From: a bacterium
GTDB lineage: Bacteria > UBP15 > UBA6099 > JAJRTR01
Reading direction: 5' to 3'
DNA: 39,713 bases
Assembly (NCBI GenBank): GCA_024278215.1
Contig: JAJRTR010000191.1
Location: forward strand, 1-39,713
Position numbers and translations under genes: made by a program. The notes under the pieces are model-generated. The model ran no database searches. It worked only from the letters and a program-made list of their open reading frames with translations, and was not told the DNA's origin. Position 1 is the stretch's first letter, and every line of letters starts with the position of its first letter. Positions 1-8,524 of the stretch are shown here, piece by piece.

Positions 1-108
1 GTGAAAAAACAAATAGCAAATTATAAGCAATTCAAAAAACTTACCGGCGAATGGATCGACCTATCCGTCGAACTCGCCAAGCTTCGCAAATCAGTAAAAA
101 AGGGGTAA
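1..108 (+). CDS. C-terminal tail of a small unidentified protein (partial)
   Basis: The first 35 codons of the window are open in frame 1 and end at TAA (106-108). The first codon is GTG, but the gene probably begins upstream of the window. The visible peptide is basic and predicted helical (it ends in LAKLRKSVKKG). Its pattern of 'I.NY..FK.LT.EWI.LS.ELAKLR' recalls the C-terminal helices of small proteins of the DUF6788 type that often sit beside transposase genes. That similarity is from memory and weak. No terminal inverted repeat or transposase is visible, so it could equally be the end of an ordinary gene. Confidence 0.35.
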   Translation: MKKQIANYKQFKKLTGEWIDLSVELAKLRKSVKKG

Positions 109-162
109 AGTATTATCCAGAACTTGGTACTGTCCAGTTATTGCCTGCGGAGCAATAAAAAA

Positions 163-459
163 CTATATCGGACGCGGCTCACTGCATGTGCAGGGTGTCG
201 CGCCGCATTTCGGGCAGCCGTGTGCATATTTCTTAGCGGCCGCCTCCATATCCACGCCGCAGATGCTCGCAAGGCTCACCAGCCACGCGAAGACGTCGGA
301 GAATTCTTCGTTCATTTCCGCGCGACCGCCGCGCCGCACGGCTCGCGACAGTTCGCCCACTTCCTCCACAAACCACATGAACGTCCCTTCCACTCCCCTG
401 CCGTTGTCTTTCTCGAAATATATTTTCTCGATCTTCCGCTGGAATTCTCTTACCGTCAT
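163..459 (-). CDS. MazG-like nucleotide pyrophosphohydrolase with C-terminal Cys cluster
   Basis: This 98-residue protein matches the small all-alpha MazG-like NTP pyrophosphohydrolases, which hydrolyse (d)NTPs or related nucleotides to the monophosphate plus PPi using Mg2+. The metal-binding helices are visible: E32-E33-x-x-E36 and, after a short turn, E52-x-x-D55. The length is typical of a single-domain MazG homologue. Oddly, it ends with C82-x2-C85-x4-C90-x-C92, a compact cluster that could hold one zinc ion; I do not know this as a standard part of the domain. An AAGGA ribosome-binding site lies about 8 nt before the ATG. The gene stands alone between the window edge and a lipoprotein gene on the same strand, so context gives no clue to substrate. 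The family call is firm; the substrate is unknown. Confidence 0.82.
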   Translation of the reverse strand: MTVREFQRKIEKIYFEKDNGRGVEGTFMWFVEEVGELSRAVRRGGRAEMNEEFSDVFAWLVSLASICGVDMEAAAKKYAHGCPKCGATPCTCSEPRPI

Positions 460-546
460 CTCCTGGTCCTTTCGTGATGAAACTCATTGATTCCCGCAGC
501 TCGGACTTCTCACGATTCCGGCCCGCACTGGTGAAAATATGCTGCT

Positions 547-1851
547 TCAGTTTACTTTCAATGTCCCGGTCGCCGCAAACGAACCCCGCTCCGTTTGTTT
601 CGCCATGCTTTTCAAATCGATATTTTCAAACCCGGAAAGTTTTGCAATGTCGATAATAAGAGACGACTCGAGTTTTTCATCGAAACCGCTGTCCGCGAGC
701 GCCCTGTTGTATCGACTGAATAATCGGCGTACGTTTTCCATCGCGCTCACACTTCTATTGTATTGCGTTTTGCGTTTGGCTTCCGTGACAAGATATTGCA
801 GGAGCCGCCCACTGTCGTAGTCGAGGTTCTTCATTTCTCTTCCGGCGAAATGCGCGTCCACAGTTTTTTCGGGCAGTGCGGCGTCTGCTTCGGGATCGCC
901 CCGCAGCGCGGTGGCAAGCACTTTATCGCCATCACCTGAAACCTGTTCGATAAGTGTCAGGAACAGCTTTTCGGTGTTTCGAGTTCTTCTTTTTTCGTTG
1001 GTTCCTGCAACAGCCGCTTCAGCGGCGATAGTATACACAAGGTCGGAGAAGGCGATAAATAAAGGCCGCCGCCAGATGCTCATGTCGCTGAACTCTTCAT
1101 CGTCAAGCAGCATAAGCAATACGAGGCATTTGCGCATATCTTCACGCTCGCGCGAGGGCTCGGCGGCGAATCCGAGCGCGGCCCATTCCACCGCCGGCTC
1201 AATATCCCGCACATTTAACTTCGACCATATTTCGAGCATTCGCCGGAAAGTCCGGGCGCGTTCCCGCAGCAGATCGTGATCTTGCGGCACTATCAATGAT
1301 GAGATGTCCACATCGTTGAAATTCCTGAAAAAGAAACCGAGCGGTTGCGCCGGAGTTTTCTTTTCTTTTAGAACTTCCGTCACATTGTCGGCGATAAAAG
1401 TGGTTGCTTCATCGAGTTTGCCTGTGTTGTTGAACCTGTCGCCGATATTCCAGACGAGTTTCCTCCGCAGCGTCACGTCACGGAACTCGACGATAAAACC
1501 TTTCTTTTTCAAAACGTAGAAGTTGATATTGTCACACAGAAAAAAGCCGTTTTTGAAATCGGTCGTCGTCGCGAGCGGCTGCGACAACATGCCTGTCTTT
1601 TCGATCACCCTGACCGCCGCGACCGACCCGGGTGTTACGAGCTTTTTGTCGACAACACCGGCGACGGAAACCGTTTGACGGCGGAATTCGTCTTTCGCAG
1701 GCGCTGTTTTGCCGCTTCCACTGCCGCCGCCGCAGCCGGAAACTACCACGAACGCGGCAATCATGATCGTGGCCACTGTGTAACACAGCATCGTCCGCGC
1801 ATGGGAAAAAACAGTGCGGTCGCGCCGTGCTTTCGTCATTGTGTTCCTCAT
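547..1851 (-). CDS. Lipoprotein of unknown function coupled to the GH31 gene
   Basis: I do not recognise a named domain. With the ATG at 1849-1851 the product is 434 residues. GGGAGAA lies about 10 nt upstream of this ATG. A further in-frame GTG at 1891-1893 overlaps the stop of the upstream glycosidase gene (GTGA), so the pair may be translationally coupled even if the ATG is used. The N-terminus has a basic stretch, a hydrophobic helix and a lipobox (VVSGC) followed by a Gly/Ser-rich tether, so the protein should be lipid-anchored in the envelope. The first ~100 mature residues look beta-rich, as in carboxypeptidase-regulatory or Ig-like folds; the rest looks helical and charged. It may assist the GH31 enzyme, but that rests only on adjacency. 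Confidence 0.7.
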   Translation of the reverse strand: MRNTMTKARRDRTVFSHARTMLCYTVATIMIAAFVVVSGCGGGSGSGKTAPAKDEFRRQTVSVAGVVDKKLVTPGSVAAVRVIEKTGMLSQPLATTTDFKNGFFLCDNINFYVLKKKGFIVEFRDVTLRRKLVWNIGDRFNNTGKLDEATTFIADNVTEVLKEKKTPAQPLGFFFRNFNDVDISSLIVPQDHDLLRERARTFRRMLEIWSKLNVRDIEPAVEWAALGFAAEPSREREDMRKCLVLLMLLDDEEFSDMSIWRRPLFIAFSDLVYTIAAEAAVAGTNEKRRTRNTEKLFLTLIEQVSGDGDKVLATALRGDPEADAALPEKTVDAHFAGREMKNLDYDSGRLLQYLVTEAKRKTQYNRSVSAMENVRRLFSRYNRALADSGFDEKLESSLIIDIAKLSGFENIDLKSMAKQTERGSFAATGTLKVN

Positions 1852-1889
1852 AAAAACTCGCTTCTCCCGCTGATCGCGATACGGCGGTA

Positions 1890-4800
1890 TCACTTTCTGC
1901 CGTAAGATTGCTTGACCGGGTACAGTGTGCCGATGCCGAGTTTGTACGACCAGTCATAGTTGAACTGCGATATTTTCAGCATGATGATATTGGCACCGCT
2001 TTTCAATCTTCCGGTGAACTCGTCGGGCTCCGCGTTGAGCGATCTCGAACCGTTCGCCGTGAATATCTTTTCGCCGTTGACCCATACTTCCGCGCCATCG
2101 TCACTGTTGAGTTTGAACCCGGCGGGCTGGTCCTTTTGGGAAAGAACGAATGTAACGGCATAGGCGACCGAGTTGTCGCGCCCGATATAGAAATGTTTTT
2201 GAAGATCAACAAGGCCCGCTTCGCCCGCGGAGGCGCGGCGCCAGTGTACCTTCTCTCCGGATTTACCATCATACACCGCGCCGAGGTCGAGTTTATCCTT
2301 TTCCGGTCCATAATTCTGAACTTCGATCTTTTTCACGCGGCTGAAGTCGAACGGACCGATGATGTTCCATTTTGTAAGATAGTTCTGACGGCTGTCGATC
2401 TCTTTTTCGATCGAGAATTTGTGACCGCCGACGGAGAAATCGACTATAAGCACTCTTGACGTGCGCACTCCGTAGCCGCCACTTTTCTTCAGCGGCGGCA
2501 ACGCCGGTATCGCGAGCGGCCCGGCGGCCTCCACAAACATCTCGCCTGCGGCAGCCGCCTGCGTCTCAGTGCCGTACCTGTCTTCGATTCGATAGCTGAA
2601 AGTGTCGCCGTCGACACTACCCGGGCGGCAGTAGAAGTAGGCTTGCCGCCGACCATTTTTATACAGATACAACCTTTCATCCTTCACGAATATACCTGTA
2701 CCTGCTACAGCGAGCAGCATGTCCATTTCCTTTTCGTCAATATCATCCGTCTCGGCGTATGCGGCGATCCGGCCCGCGACCGGAGCCACCGCCGCGGAAC
2801 CGCCCAGGATACCGCCTGCGCGCCGTCGCGCCGCTACGCCGACTATGGCCGCCTGTTCCGTCTCCGCCGCCTTGATCTCGACCTCGATCCTCTCTGTAAT
2901 CGGCATGACGCCGGTTCTGATGATATTCATGTTCCGGTCGGCGTCATATTCAACATCGGCGGCTTTGCCGTTTACAGTTGCGACCGACGCTATATCGGTA
3001 TTGGCGAACTGAAAGGCGTAAGCGCGTTCTTTCAATTGCCCGTCATACACCCCATCGACCGGGCTCACCGCGAGTTTCATCCTGTCGCCGTCACGAAAAT
3101 AGGAGAGCCCTGTTTCGGCGAATTCGCCGCGCATATACGCATTCGTAACACCGTCATCCTCATAAAGAGTGTAGCTGCCGCCCGTGCCGTCCGCGCCGGG
3201 ATAAACGCGGACGACAAGTTCGGCGAGTGGGGTGGTCGACATGCGCTGCGTGTAGGGCTGCATCGGGACAGGAGTGCCACCGCGCGCGTATAGCGGGAAC
3301 TCGTTGATGTCCGCCGCGACAAGCGCTTCCGCGTCGCCTTCGAACCGTTCGCCGGTGAACCAGTTGTACCACACGCCTTCCGGGAACCACACGACCTGGG
3401 CGGCCACCTTCCCTTTACCGACGCCCGCCGACACGATGGGTGCCGCGAGGAATGCGTCGCCGAAAAAGTACTGCTGCGGGTTTTTATATGAGCGTTCATC
3501 TTCAGGATACAACAGGTACATCGGTCTGTTGAGGGGCATAGTAAATGTGTGACCCTGCCGGGCGGTGCTGTAGATGTAGGGAAACAATTCCGAGCGCAGG
3601 TGGAAAGAGACGCGCATGGAGTTTTCCGCGTATTTCGGATACTTCCAGGGGCGGCGGTCCTGTTCGGGCGAGCGGGTCGAGTGTGAGCGGAGGGCGGCGG
3701 TCGTCGCGCCGAACTGGCACCAGCGCGTGTATGTCTCGGGCATGCGCGGTCCCATGTGTCCGCCGATGTCGTGCGACCAGAAGAACGCGCCCATATTGCC
3801 GGCGGTCGACGTGAACGGCACGATGAAGGCGAGCATCGGCCAGCCTGTGTGCGAGTCGCCGGAGAAGTGGATCGGGTAGCGATGGTCGCCCCATCCCGCC
3901 CAGCGGCTGAACGAAAGTCCGCGTTTACCTCCCTGGCCCGTGTGCTGATAGAAATAGTAATTGAGCAAGCGCAGATTCGTCAGTTCGGGGATGCTGCGTG
4001 TGTAGGGATACTGTTGCCAGTCGAGCCACCAGAAGTCCACACCCTCTTTCTCCAGCGGCGAGATCACATCCTTAAAAAGAGTGTCGAGATACTTTTTGTT
4101 TCCGGCGTCGAACTTTACCCACTCCTTCTTTGCCGGATCACGGTCGAGGTCACGCATGAAGTCGGCGTACATGTCCTCGTGCGGGCCCACGCCGTCCGCG
4201 GGATGGAGGTTCAGCGTGACGAACAGGTCCTTTTCGTGGAACCACTTCAGGAGCCGCTCCGCGTCCGGTAGCAGTTTTCGGTTCCACGACCAGCCGGTCC
4301 AGCCGTCCTTGTGCCAGTCCATGTCCAGCACCATCACGTCGAGCGGGAAATCGTGTTTCGCATATTCTTTGACGATCTTCCGGTAGTCGTCCTGCGAGTA
4401 AGGCCAGTAGCGCGAGTACCACGCGCCTAGCGCGTACCTGCGCGGCAGCGGCACAGCGCCGCCGACAGCGGTGAGCGCGCGCAGAGCGCCTATGTAGTCG
4501 TTGCCGTAGCCGAAAAGAAACCAGTCGGTACCCGAGTCCGCCGGTCTTGCGGCTACCCAGTCGTCGGTGAAAATGTGGCGGCGCGAATCGTCGATGAGGT
4601 ACCAGCCGTCGCGGCTGAGGATGCCTTCACCCAGGTCCACAGGGCCGATGACACCGTCGACCGTGCGGATAGTGCCGCCGAGGTTTCCTCTGTTGGCCAT
4701 GCCGGGCCGCCATTCGACAGTGCCGTCGCCTTTGCGTATTTCCGCCCGCAGGTTCGACCTGCTGAACGGCTTTCCGTCTGGTGTGTAAAACAACTTTATG

Positions 4801-5102
4801 CGGCCCGTGTCGATTATCGTCGTGCCGCCGTCTTCGCTTATCGTGAAGCCACGGTAATCGTAGTCGCGATTGACTGCGAACATCGAAGGCGCGTCGACGA
4901 ACTCGCCCGCAGCCGAGTATTCCAGCCTGACGCACTCGGCTCCGGCCACCGAAAACCGCGCGGTATCTCCCACAATAATTACCGGGTTGTCGGCTTCCCG
5001 ACGTGCACACGCCGGCTTCTGCGCGGCAACAGTAACGACGCACAGCAGTAAAGCGCATATTGCAATCCTGAAGTAATTGCTGTCGAGCAATAATATATTC
5101 AT
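1890..5102 (-). CDS. Secreted glycoside hydrolase family 31 (alpha-glucosidase/alpha-xylosidase type)
   Basis: A 1070-residue secreted GH31 enzyme, which hydrolyses terminal alpha-glycosidic bonds with retention. I start at the ATG at 5100-5102 because GAGG lies 9 nt before it and a signal peptide follows; the frame extends upstream only to a TTG. The order is signal peptide (about 1-30), N-terminal beta-sandwich, (beta/alpha)8 barrel from about residue 220, C-terminal beta domains of DUF5110 type, and a final ~250 residues ending in a jelly-roll-like segment (DDGAEVWVNG, then NIIMLKIS) typical of carbohydrate-binding modules. The expected nucleophile is D361 in WWLDWQQ and the acid/base is D416 in HFSGDS. 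SHDIGGHMG fits the conserved substrate-site loop. Specificity cannot be read from sequence. It lies upstream of, and overlaps, the lipoprotein gene. Confidence 0.93.
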   Translation of the reverse strand: MNILLLDSNYFRIAICALLLCVVTVAAQKPACARREADNPVIIVGDTARFSVAGAECVRLEYSAAGEFVDAPSMFAVNRDYDYRGFTISEDGGTTIIDTGRIKLFYTPDGKPFSRSNLRAEIRKGDGTVEWRPGMANRGNLGGTIRTVDGVIGPVDLGEGILSRDGWYLIDDSRRHIFTDDWVAARPADSGTDWFLFGYGNDYIGALRALTAVGGAVPLPRRYALGAWYSRYWPYSQDDYRKIVKEYAKHDFPLDVMVLDMDWHKDGWTGWSWNRKLLPDAERLLKWFHEKDLFVTLNLHPADGVGPHEDMYADFMRDLDRDPAKKEWVKFDAGNKKYLDTLFKDVISPLEKEGVDFWWLDWQQYPYTRSIPELTNLRLLNYYFYQHTGQGGKRGLSFSRWAGWGDHRYPIHFSGDSHTGWPMLAFIVPFTSTAGNMGAFFWSHDIGGHMGPRMPETYTRWCQFGATTAALRSHSTRSPEQDRRPWKYPKYAENSMRVSFHLRSELFPYIYSTARQGHTFTMPLNRPMYLLYPEDERSYKNPQQYFFGDAFLAAPIVSAGVGKGKVAAQVVWFPEGVWYNWFTGERFEGDAEALVAADINEFPLYARGGTPVPMQPYTQRMSTTPLAELVVRVYPGADGTGGSYTLYEDDGVTNAYMRGEFAETGLSYFRDGDRMKLAVSPVDGVYDGQLKERAYAFQFANTDIASVATVNGKAADVEYDADRNMNIIRTGVMPITERIEVEIKAAETEQAAIVGVAARRRAGGILGGSAAVAPVAGRIAAYAETDDIDEKEMDMLLAVAGTGIFVKDERLYLYKNGRRQAYFYCRPGSVDGDTFSYRIEDRYGTETQAAAAGEMFVEAAGPLAIPALPPLKKSGGYGVRTSRVLIVDFSVGGHKFSIEKEIDSRQNYLTKWNIIGPFDFSRVKKIEVQNYGPEKDKLDLGAVYDGKSGEKVHWRRASAGEAGLVDLQKHFYIGRDNSVAYAVTFVLSQKDQPAGFKLNSDDGAEVWVNGEKIFTANGSRSLNAEPDEFTGRLKSGANIIMLKISQFNYDWSYKLGIGTLYPVKQSYGRK

Positions 5103-5125
5103 TTCAAGTTTCCTCTCTGTGTTTG

Positions 5126-5270
5126 TTTTAACACTACAACGCAATTTTCGATTGTCACAGGCGAGACGCCTGTGCTACATTACATAAAAACATCTTTTCA
5201 GCAACACAGCCATTTCGCATGTGCAGCTCTCTGTCCGTTGTCACTAAAATCTTGCGTTGTAGCACTAAAA
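5126..5270. repeat. Inverted-repeat element between the GNAT and GH31 genes
   Basis: Two arms, 5126-5148 and 5246-5270, are inverted copies of each other. They share a perfect 11-bp core (CTACAACGCAA at 5134-5144, its complement at 5252-5262) and outer TTTTA/TAAAA ends, with three mismatches and a 2-nt indel. They enclose about 97 bp that contains the palindrome at 5156-5174. The right arm overlaps the stop codon of the acetyltransferase gene. No coding potential is seen inside. It resembles a small non-autonomous (MITE-like) element, but no target-site duplication is clear and there is only one copy in the window. Confidence 0.45.
5156..5174. repeat. REP-like palindrome, family 1, copy 1
   Basis: A perfect hairpin: CACAGGCG, loop AGA, CGCCTGTG. 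The same core occurs at 26007-26026 (complementary orientation, one nucleotide deleted) and, with altered flanks, at 25956-25980. Both strands fold. No T-run follows on either strand, so it is not a standard terminator. Confidence 0.6.
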
Positions 5271-5693
5271 ATCGTCGGTGTCTGCTTTTCTGAGGTATGC
5301 GATTCTGGTAGTGCATGAAAATCCATTTTGCCGGAACAGATTTATCGAGGCGTCGTTGTCGGAATATATAGTAGCGGCGAAGACTTTTCTGCCGCGCGCG
5401 CGCAGGGCTTCTTCGAGTTTATGAAGCAATGCCGCCGCGATTCCTTTCCGCCGCTGACGCGGGGCGACAGCCAGCCGGTTTATCCAGCCTTTGCGGCCGT
5501 CGTCGCTTCCGATTGCCGCTCCCACAAGCGTGTCGCCTGCAAAAGCCCCCAGGCAGATATCCGCGTTGCCGGCGAAATACTCTTTCAGGTTTTCGACACT
5601 GTCGCGGCCGACGGGCCTGTACTCGAGCCCGGCGCTTTCCCACAGTTCGATCACCGCGCCGACTTCTTCTGTTCCAATTGGTCGGATATCCAT
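5265..5693 (-). CDS. GNAT-family N-acetyltransferase
   Basis: A 142-residue single-domain acetyltransferase of the GNAT fold, which transfers an acyl group from acetyl-CoA to an amine. The acetyl-CoA pyrophosphate loop is visible as RQRRKGIA after strand 4 (WINRLAVAP), followed by the usual helix. The late motif NLFRQNGF before the last strand is typical of RimI-like and related members. The length is standard. The substrate cannot be predicted and neighbours give no hint. No strong ribosome-binding site is visible upstream of the ATG. The stop codon lies within the right arm of the inverted-repeat element at 5126-5270. Confidence 0.88.
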   Translation of the reverse strand: MDIRPIGTEEVGAVIELWESAGLEYRPVGRDSVENLKEYFAGNADICLGAFAGDTLVGAAIGSDDGRKGWINRLAVAPRQRRKGIAAALLHKLEEALRARGRKVFAATIYSDNDASINLFRQNGFSCTTRIAYLRKADTDDF

Positions 5694-5778
5694 GTTTACT
5701 CAATACACCGATTGGTTTCCATAATTACATAAATGCCTGTAATTGAGTCGAAACACCGCACTGAAACGCATAAGCATG

Positions 5779-6276
5779 TTATTTTTTCAGATGTTCCCGT
5801 ATCTTAGCAGCCCAGTTGCGGGTGTTTTCTTCAGAACGCGAGACGGCGATAAAAGATGTGAGAATCATGTCCCGATATTGCCAGTTTATATGGAGCATGG
5901 GCAACCTGCCGGTTTTCGCCCTGCCCGACGGCCCCACATCAATGCCTGTTATGTATCGATATGGAATATATAGCGGGTCTGTCGTCGCGTATCGCAGGAA
6001 GTACAGCCCCGAAGCGCCCATATAGAAAACACCGTTTCCTCGCACCATAAAACCCCATCCGAGAAACCGGCGCCTGTTGGGAAAGTCTGTTTCGAGATAA
6101 TAGCTGTTCGGCACCTTTTCGAGCGCTGTTTCCGGAGTTTCACTCCCGCTGAGTTCGGCGGGTCGGTCGCCGTAGCGCCTGGCGGCGTATTTCAATATAG
6201 TCAGCACGAGGCCCCAGATAGTAAGATTAAGAGCGACGATCAGCCCGACAAGTTGTAAAGGACTCACATTATACAT
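5779..6276 (-). CDS. Small membrane-anchored protein with PH-like domain (hypothetical)
   Basis: A 165-residue protein with one N-terminal transmembrane helix (about residues 8-30, LVGLIVALNLTIWGLVLTIL) and a soluble remainder. Residues about 75-150 show alternating strands: VRGNGVFYMGASGLYFLRY, then YIPYRYITGIDVG, then a terminal helix with NTRNWAAKIREHL. This resembles bacterial PH-like domains, in which a stretch with 'IPY..I' precedes a final helix. I do not recognise a characterised homologue. The ribosome-binding site is weak. It probably faces the cytoplasm or periplasm from the inner membrane; nearby genes do not suggest a role. Confidence 0.6.
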   Translation of the reverse strand: MYNVSPLQLVGLIVALNLTIWGLVLTILKYAARRYGDRPAELSGSETPETALEKVPNSYYLETDFPNRRRFLGWGFMVRGNGVFYMGASGLYFLRYATTDPLYIPYRYITGIDVGPSGRAKTGRLPMLHINWQYRDMILTSFIAVSRSEENTRNWAAKIREHLKK

Positions 6277-6348
6277 AGCAAATTATTTTTTAAATAACGG
6301 CAATACTGCGATCAACAGACCGGGATCACCGGCTGCACGGCGAACCTG

Positions 6349-7173
6349 TCAGCACCAGGTGATGCGCGCATCTTTTCGCGGCGGTATGCGTCTGTATTTC
6401 ATATTGTTCCAGCCCATGAGCATAGCGCCGAAACTCTGGTGTCCGTCGGGAAGAGCAATTGCCTGCTGCATCGGCGGGAAAACCGCGGTGGCGGCATGGA
6501 CGAACCCGCCCCATGTCGCGCCCACGCCCAGCGAACAGGCCGCCAGTTCGAGATGCGCGAGCGCGATGGTGCATGCACCCTGCGCCGTCATATTCGTCCT
6601 GTCGCCGTGCGCTATCACAATATGCTGCGCGCCGCGCAGAATCTTGTCGACACCACGGTCCCATTCCTTGACGACGAGTTCCAGGTGCATCATCTCCGCC
6701 ATTGCGGGCATCGACTCGATTACCATGCGCATCCAGTCCGCCACGATACCAGCGAGGCGTTTCGCTTCATCCGTGTCGTGGATCACGAGCCAGTGTACCG
6801 GCTGAAAATTGTGTCCGGAAGGCGCATAACGCGCAATGTCGATGCACTTTTCTATCAATTCTTTCGGCACCGGTTCGCTCTTGAAATCACGCACAGAGCG
6901 GCGAGTCTTCATGAAGTGGGCTATCTGTTCTCCAGTCGGCAACAGGTCTTTTTTCACAGGTTCGCAGTCTTCGGGGGCAAGCCCTTTGAGAGTAATCGCG
7001 TCGTGCGGACACACCGCGATGCAGTGGCCGCAATCTATACAAAGTTCTTCCGCCCGCGAAACCAGCCTGGGAAACGATTCCCTGTCAGGCATCGCTATTA
7101 TTTTCATCGGGCACTCCCTGACGCAAAACCCGTCTCGTTTGCATCTTTCTTCATTGAATTCGATGAAACTCAT
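6349..7173 (-). CDS. Ferredoxin-nitroreductase fusion protein
   Basis: A 274-residue cytoplasmic redox enzyme with an N-terminal two-cluster ferredoxin domain (residues 1-60) and a C-terminal FMN-binding nitroreductase domain (about 85-265). The second cluster motif is complete (CIDCGHCIAVCP). The first reads C11-K-R-D14-G-F-C17-x3-C21-P: the usual second Cys is Asp, a variant I associate with this fusion family. The nitroreductase part shows the FMN-phosphate motif RRSVRDF and later APSGHNFQP. Members reduce flavin, nitro or quinone substrates with electrons from iron-sulfur clusters; the physiological substrate is unknown. GGGAGAG lies about 7 nt before the ATG. The 176 bp upstream, before the OppF gene, hold no other gene. 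Confidence 0.88.
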   Translation of the reverse strand: MSFIEFNEERCKRDGFCVRECPMKIIAMPDRESFPRLVSRAEELCIDCGHCIAVCPHDAITLKGLAPEDCEPVKKDLLPTGEQIAHFMKTRRSVRDFKSEPVPKELIEKCIDIARYAPSGHNFQPVHWLVIHDTDEAKRLAGIVADWMRMVIESMPAMAEMMHLELVVKEWDRGVDKILRGAQHIVIAHGDRTNMTAQGACTIALAHLELAACSLGVGATWGGFVHAATAVFPPMQQAIALPDGHQSFGAMLMGWNNMKYRRIPPRKDARITWC

Positions 7174-7350
7174 CTGGTGTCTCTCCCGTTCGATTCGTTT
7201 TTGTCGTTTTTTTCACACAGTCCGAATGCCACATTACGGTGCAACCGCAAGTTGATTAAAAAGTATACATATTTTTTTGCGATATAAAAGAAGGAATGTG
7301 CATAAAGAACATTCAGCAGAGGTAATCCTGATCGGTCGCGCCGGTGCCGG

Positions 7351-8370
7351 TCAGGCGAAATGACATGCGGCGAAATGGTTCGAAACGACCTCCCTGAGAG
7401 GTGGATCATCTGTTTCGCAACGGCGCTCTCTTCTCGGACATCTGGATGCGAAGTTGCACCCTGCGATCTCGGTATCCGGGCTCGGCAGGTCGCCGCTGAG
7501 CAGGATGCGGCGGCGTTTTTCCTCGACATTCGGATCGGGTATCGGCACTGCGGAGAGCAGCGCCCCGGTGTATGGATGCAGCGGAGTCGAGTAGAGTTCT
7601 CCAGCTTCCGCGAGTTCTACGATTTTCCCCAGGTACATAACTGCAACACGGTCGCTGATGTGAATGACAACACTCAGGTCGTGGGCGATAAAAAGGTATG
7701 AAAACCCGAACTTGGACTGGAGTTCCTCCAGCAGGTTGATGATCTGCGACCTGATGGAAACGTCGAGAGCGCTCACGGGTTCGTCGGCAATGATCAGCGA
7801 GGGGTTCACAGAGAGTGCTCGAGCGATGCCGATGCGCTGGCGTTGTCCGCCGCTGAACTCGTGAGGATAGCGGTTTTTGTAGCGTGGATCGAGTCCGACT
7901 GTTTCCAGCAGTTCTTCCACCCGTTTCTGCCGTCTGCTTCCCGTCAGGAGCCTGAAACTGTTTATCGGCTCGGCTATGATGTCGCCGACAGTCATGCGCG
8001 GGTCCAGCGAGGCATACGGGTCCTGGTAGATAATCTGAAGTTCCCGGTATACCGCGCGAAGATCGTTGCCTTTGAGTTCGGCAAGGTCGCGCCCCTCGAA
8101 GATCACGCTGCCGGAGGTCGGCCGGTATAATTGCAGGATTGCCCGCGCCGTAGTGCTCTTTCCGCATCCGCTTTCACCGACAAGGCCCAGCGTTTCGCCG
8201 CGTCCGATGTCGAATGTCACTCCGTTTACGGCGCGTATGTTGCCTATTGTTTTTCGTACGACAAAACCACTTGTGATCGGAAAATAAACTTTGAGGTCGC
8301 GCACTTCAAGCAGTTTCCCGTCTTCGGCGGCAGTGCCGCCTTCCGGTCTTTCTTTCATTTCCGTCTGCAT
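7351..8370 (-). CDS. Oligopeptide/dipeptide ABC transporter ATP-binding protein (OppF/DppF type), orphan
   Basis: A 339-residue ABC ATPase that would energise peptide (or nickel/sugar) import through a Dpp/Opp permease. Walker A (GESGCGKST), signature (FSGGQRQR), Walker B (LIIADEPVSALD) and the switch His (IAHDLS) are all present. The C-terminal oligo_HPY extension carries the Cys set CNFASRCP...C...C typical of OppF/DppF. I choose the ATG at 8368-8370 because AGGTG lies 7 nt upstream; the open frame runs further to 8502 without family similarity. No permease, OppD-like ATPase or binding protein is in the window, so partners must be elsewhere. A possible own promoter lies at 8448-8477, which makes it less likely to be part of the chelatase operon. 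Confidence 0.92.
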   Translation of the reverse strand: MQTEMKERPEGGTAAEDGKLLEVRDLKVYFPITSGFVVRKTIGNIRAVNGVTFDIGRGETLGLVGESGCGKSTTARAILQLYRPTSGSVIFEGRDLAELKGNDLRAVYRELQIIYQDPYASLDPRMTVGDIIAEPINSFRLLTGSRRQKRVEELLETVGLDPRYKNRYPHEFSGGQRQRIGIARALSVNPSLIIADEPVSALDVSIRSQIINLLEELQSKFGFSYLFIAHDLSVVIHISDRVAVMYLGKIVELAEAGELYSTPLHPYTGALLSAVPIPDPNVEEKRRRILLSGDLPSPDTEIAGCNFASRCPRRERRCETDDPPLREVVSNHFAACHFA

Positions 8371-8447
8371 ATACACCTGTCTGTTGCGTTGTGTCCCGGC
8401 GTCCCTGGTTGCGGTGCAACCATTGTTGTGAACTATTGTCATCTTAC

Positions 8448-8477
8448 AGTATAGTATCCACAGGGAGCGTACTGCAA
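8448..8477 (-). promoter_or_regulatory. Possible promoter for the orphan OppF gene
   Basis: On the minus strand a TATACT -10 (8453-8448) lies 18 bp downstream of a TTGCAG -35 (8477-8472). The -10 matches five of six consensus bases, the -35 only three. It sits about 78 bp before the OppF ATG. Confidence 0.3.
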
Positions 8478-8524
8478 TTACATTCTTCGGGAAACTACGC
8501 AATAAACATATTTTGCAATTGGCT

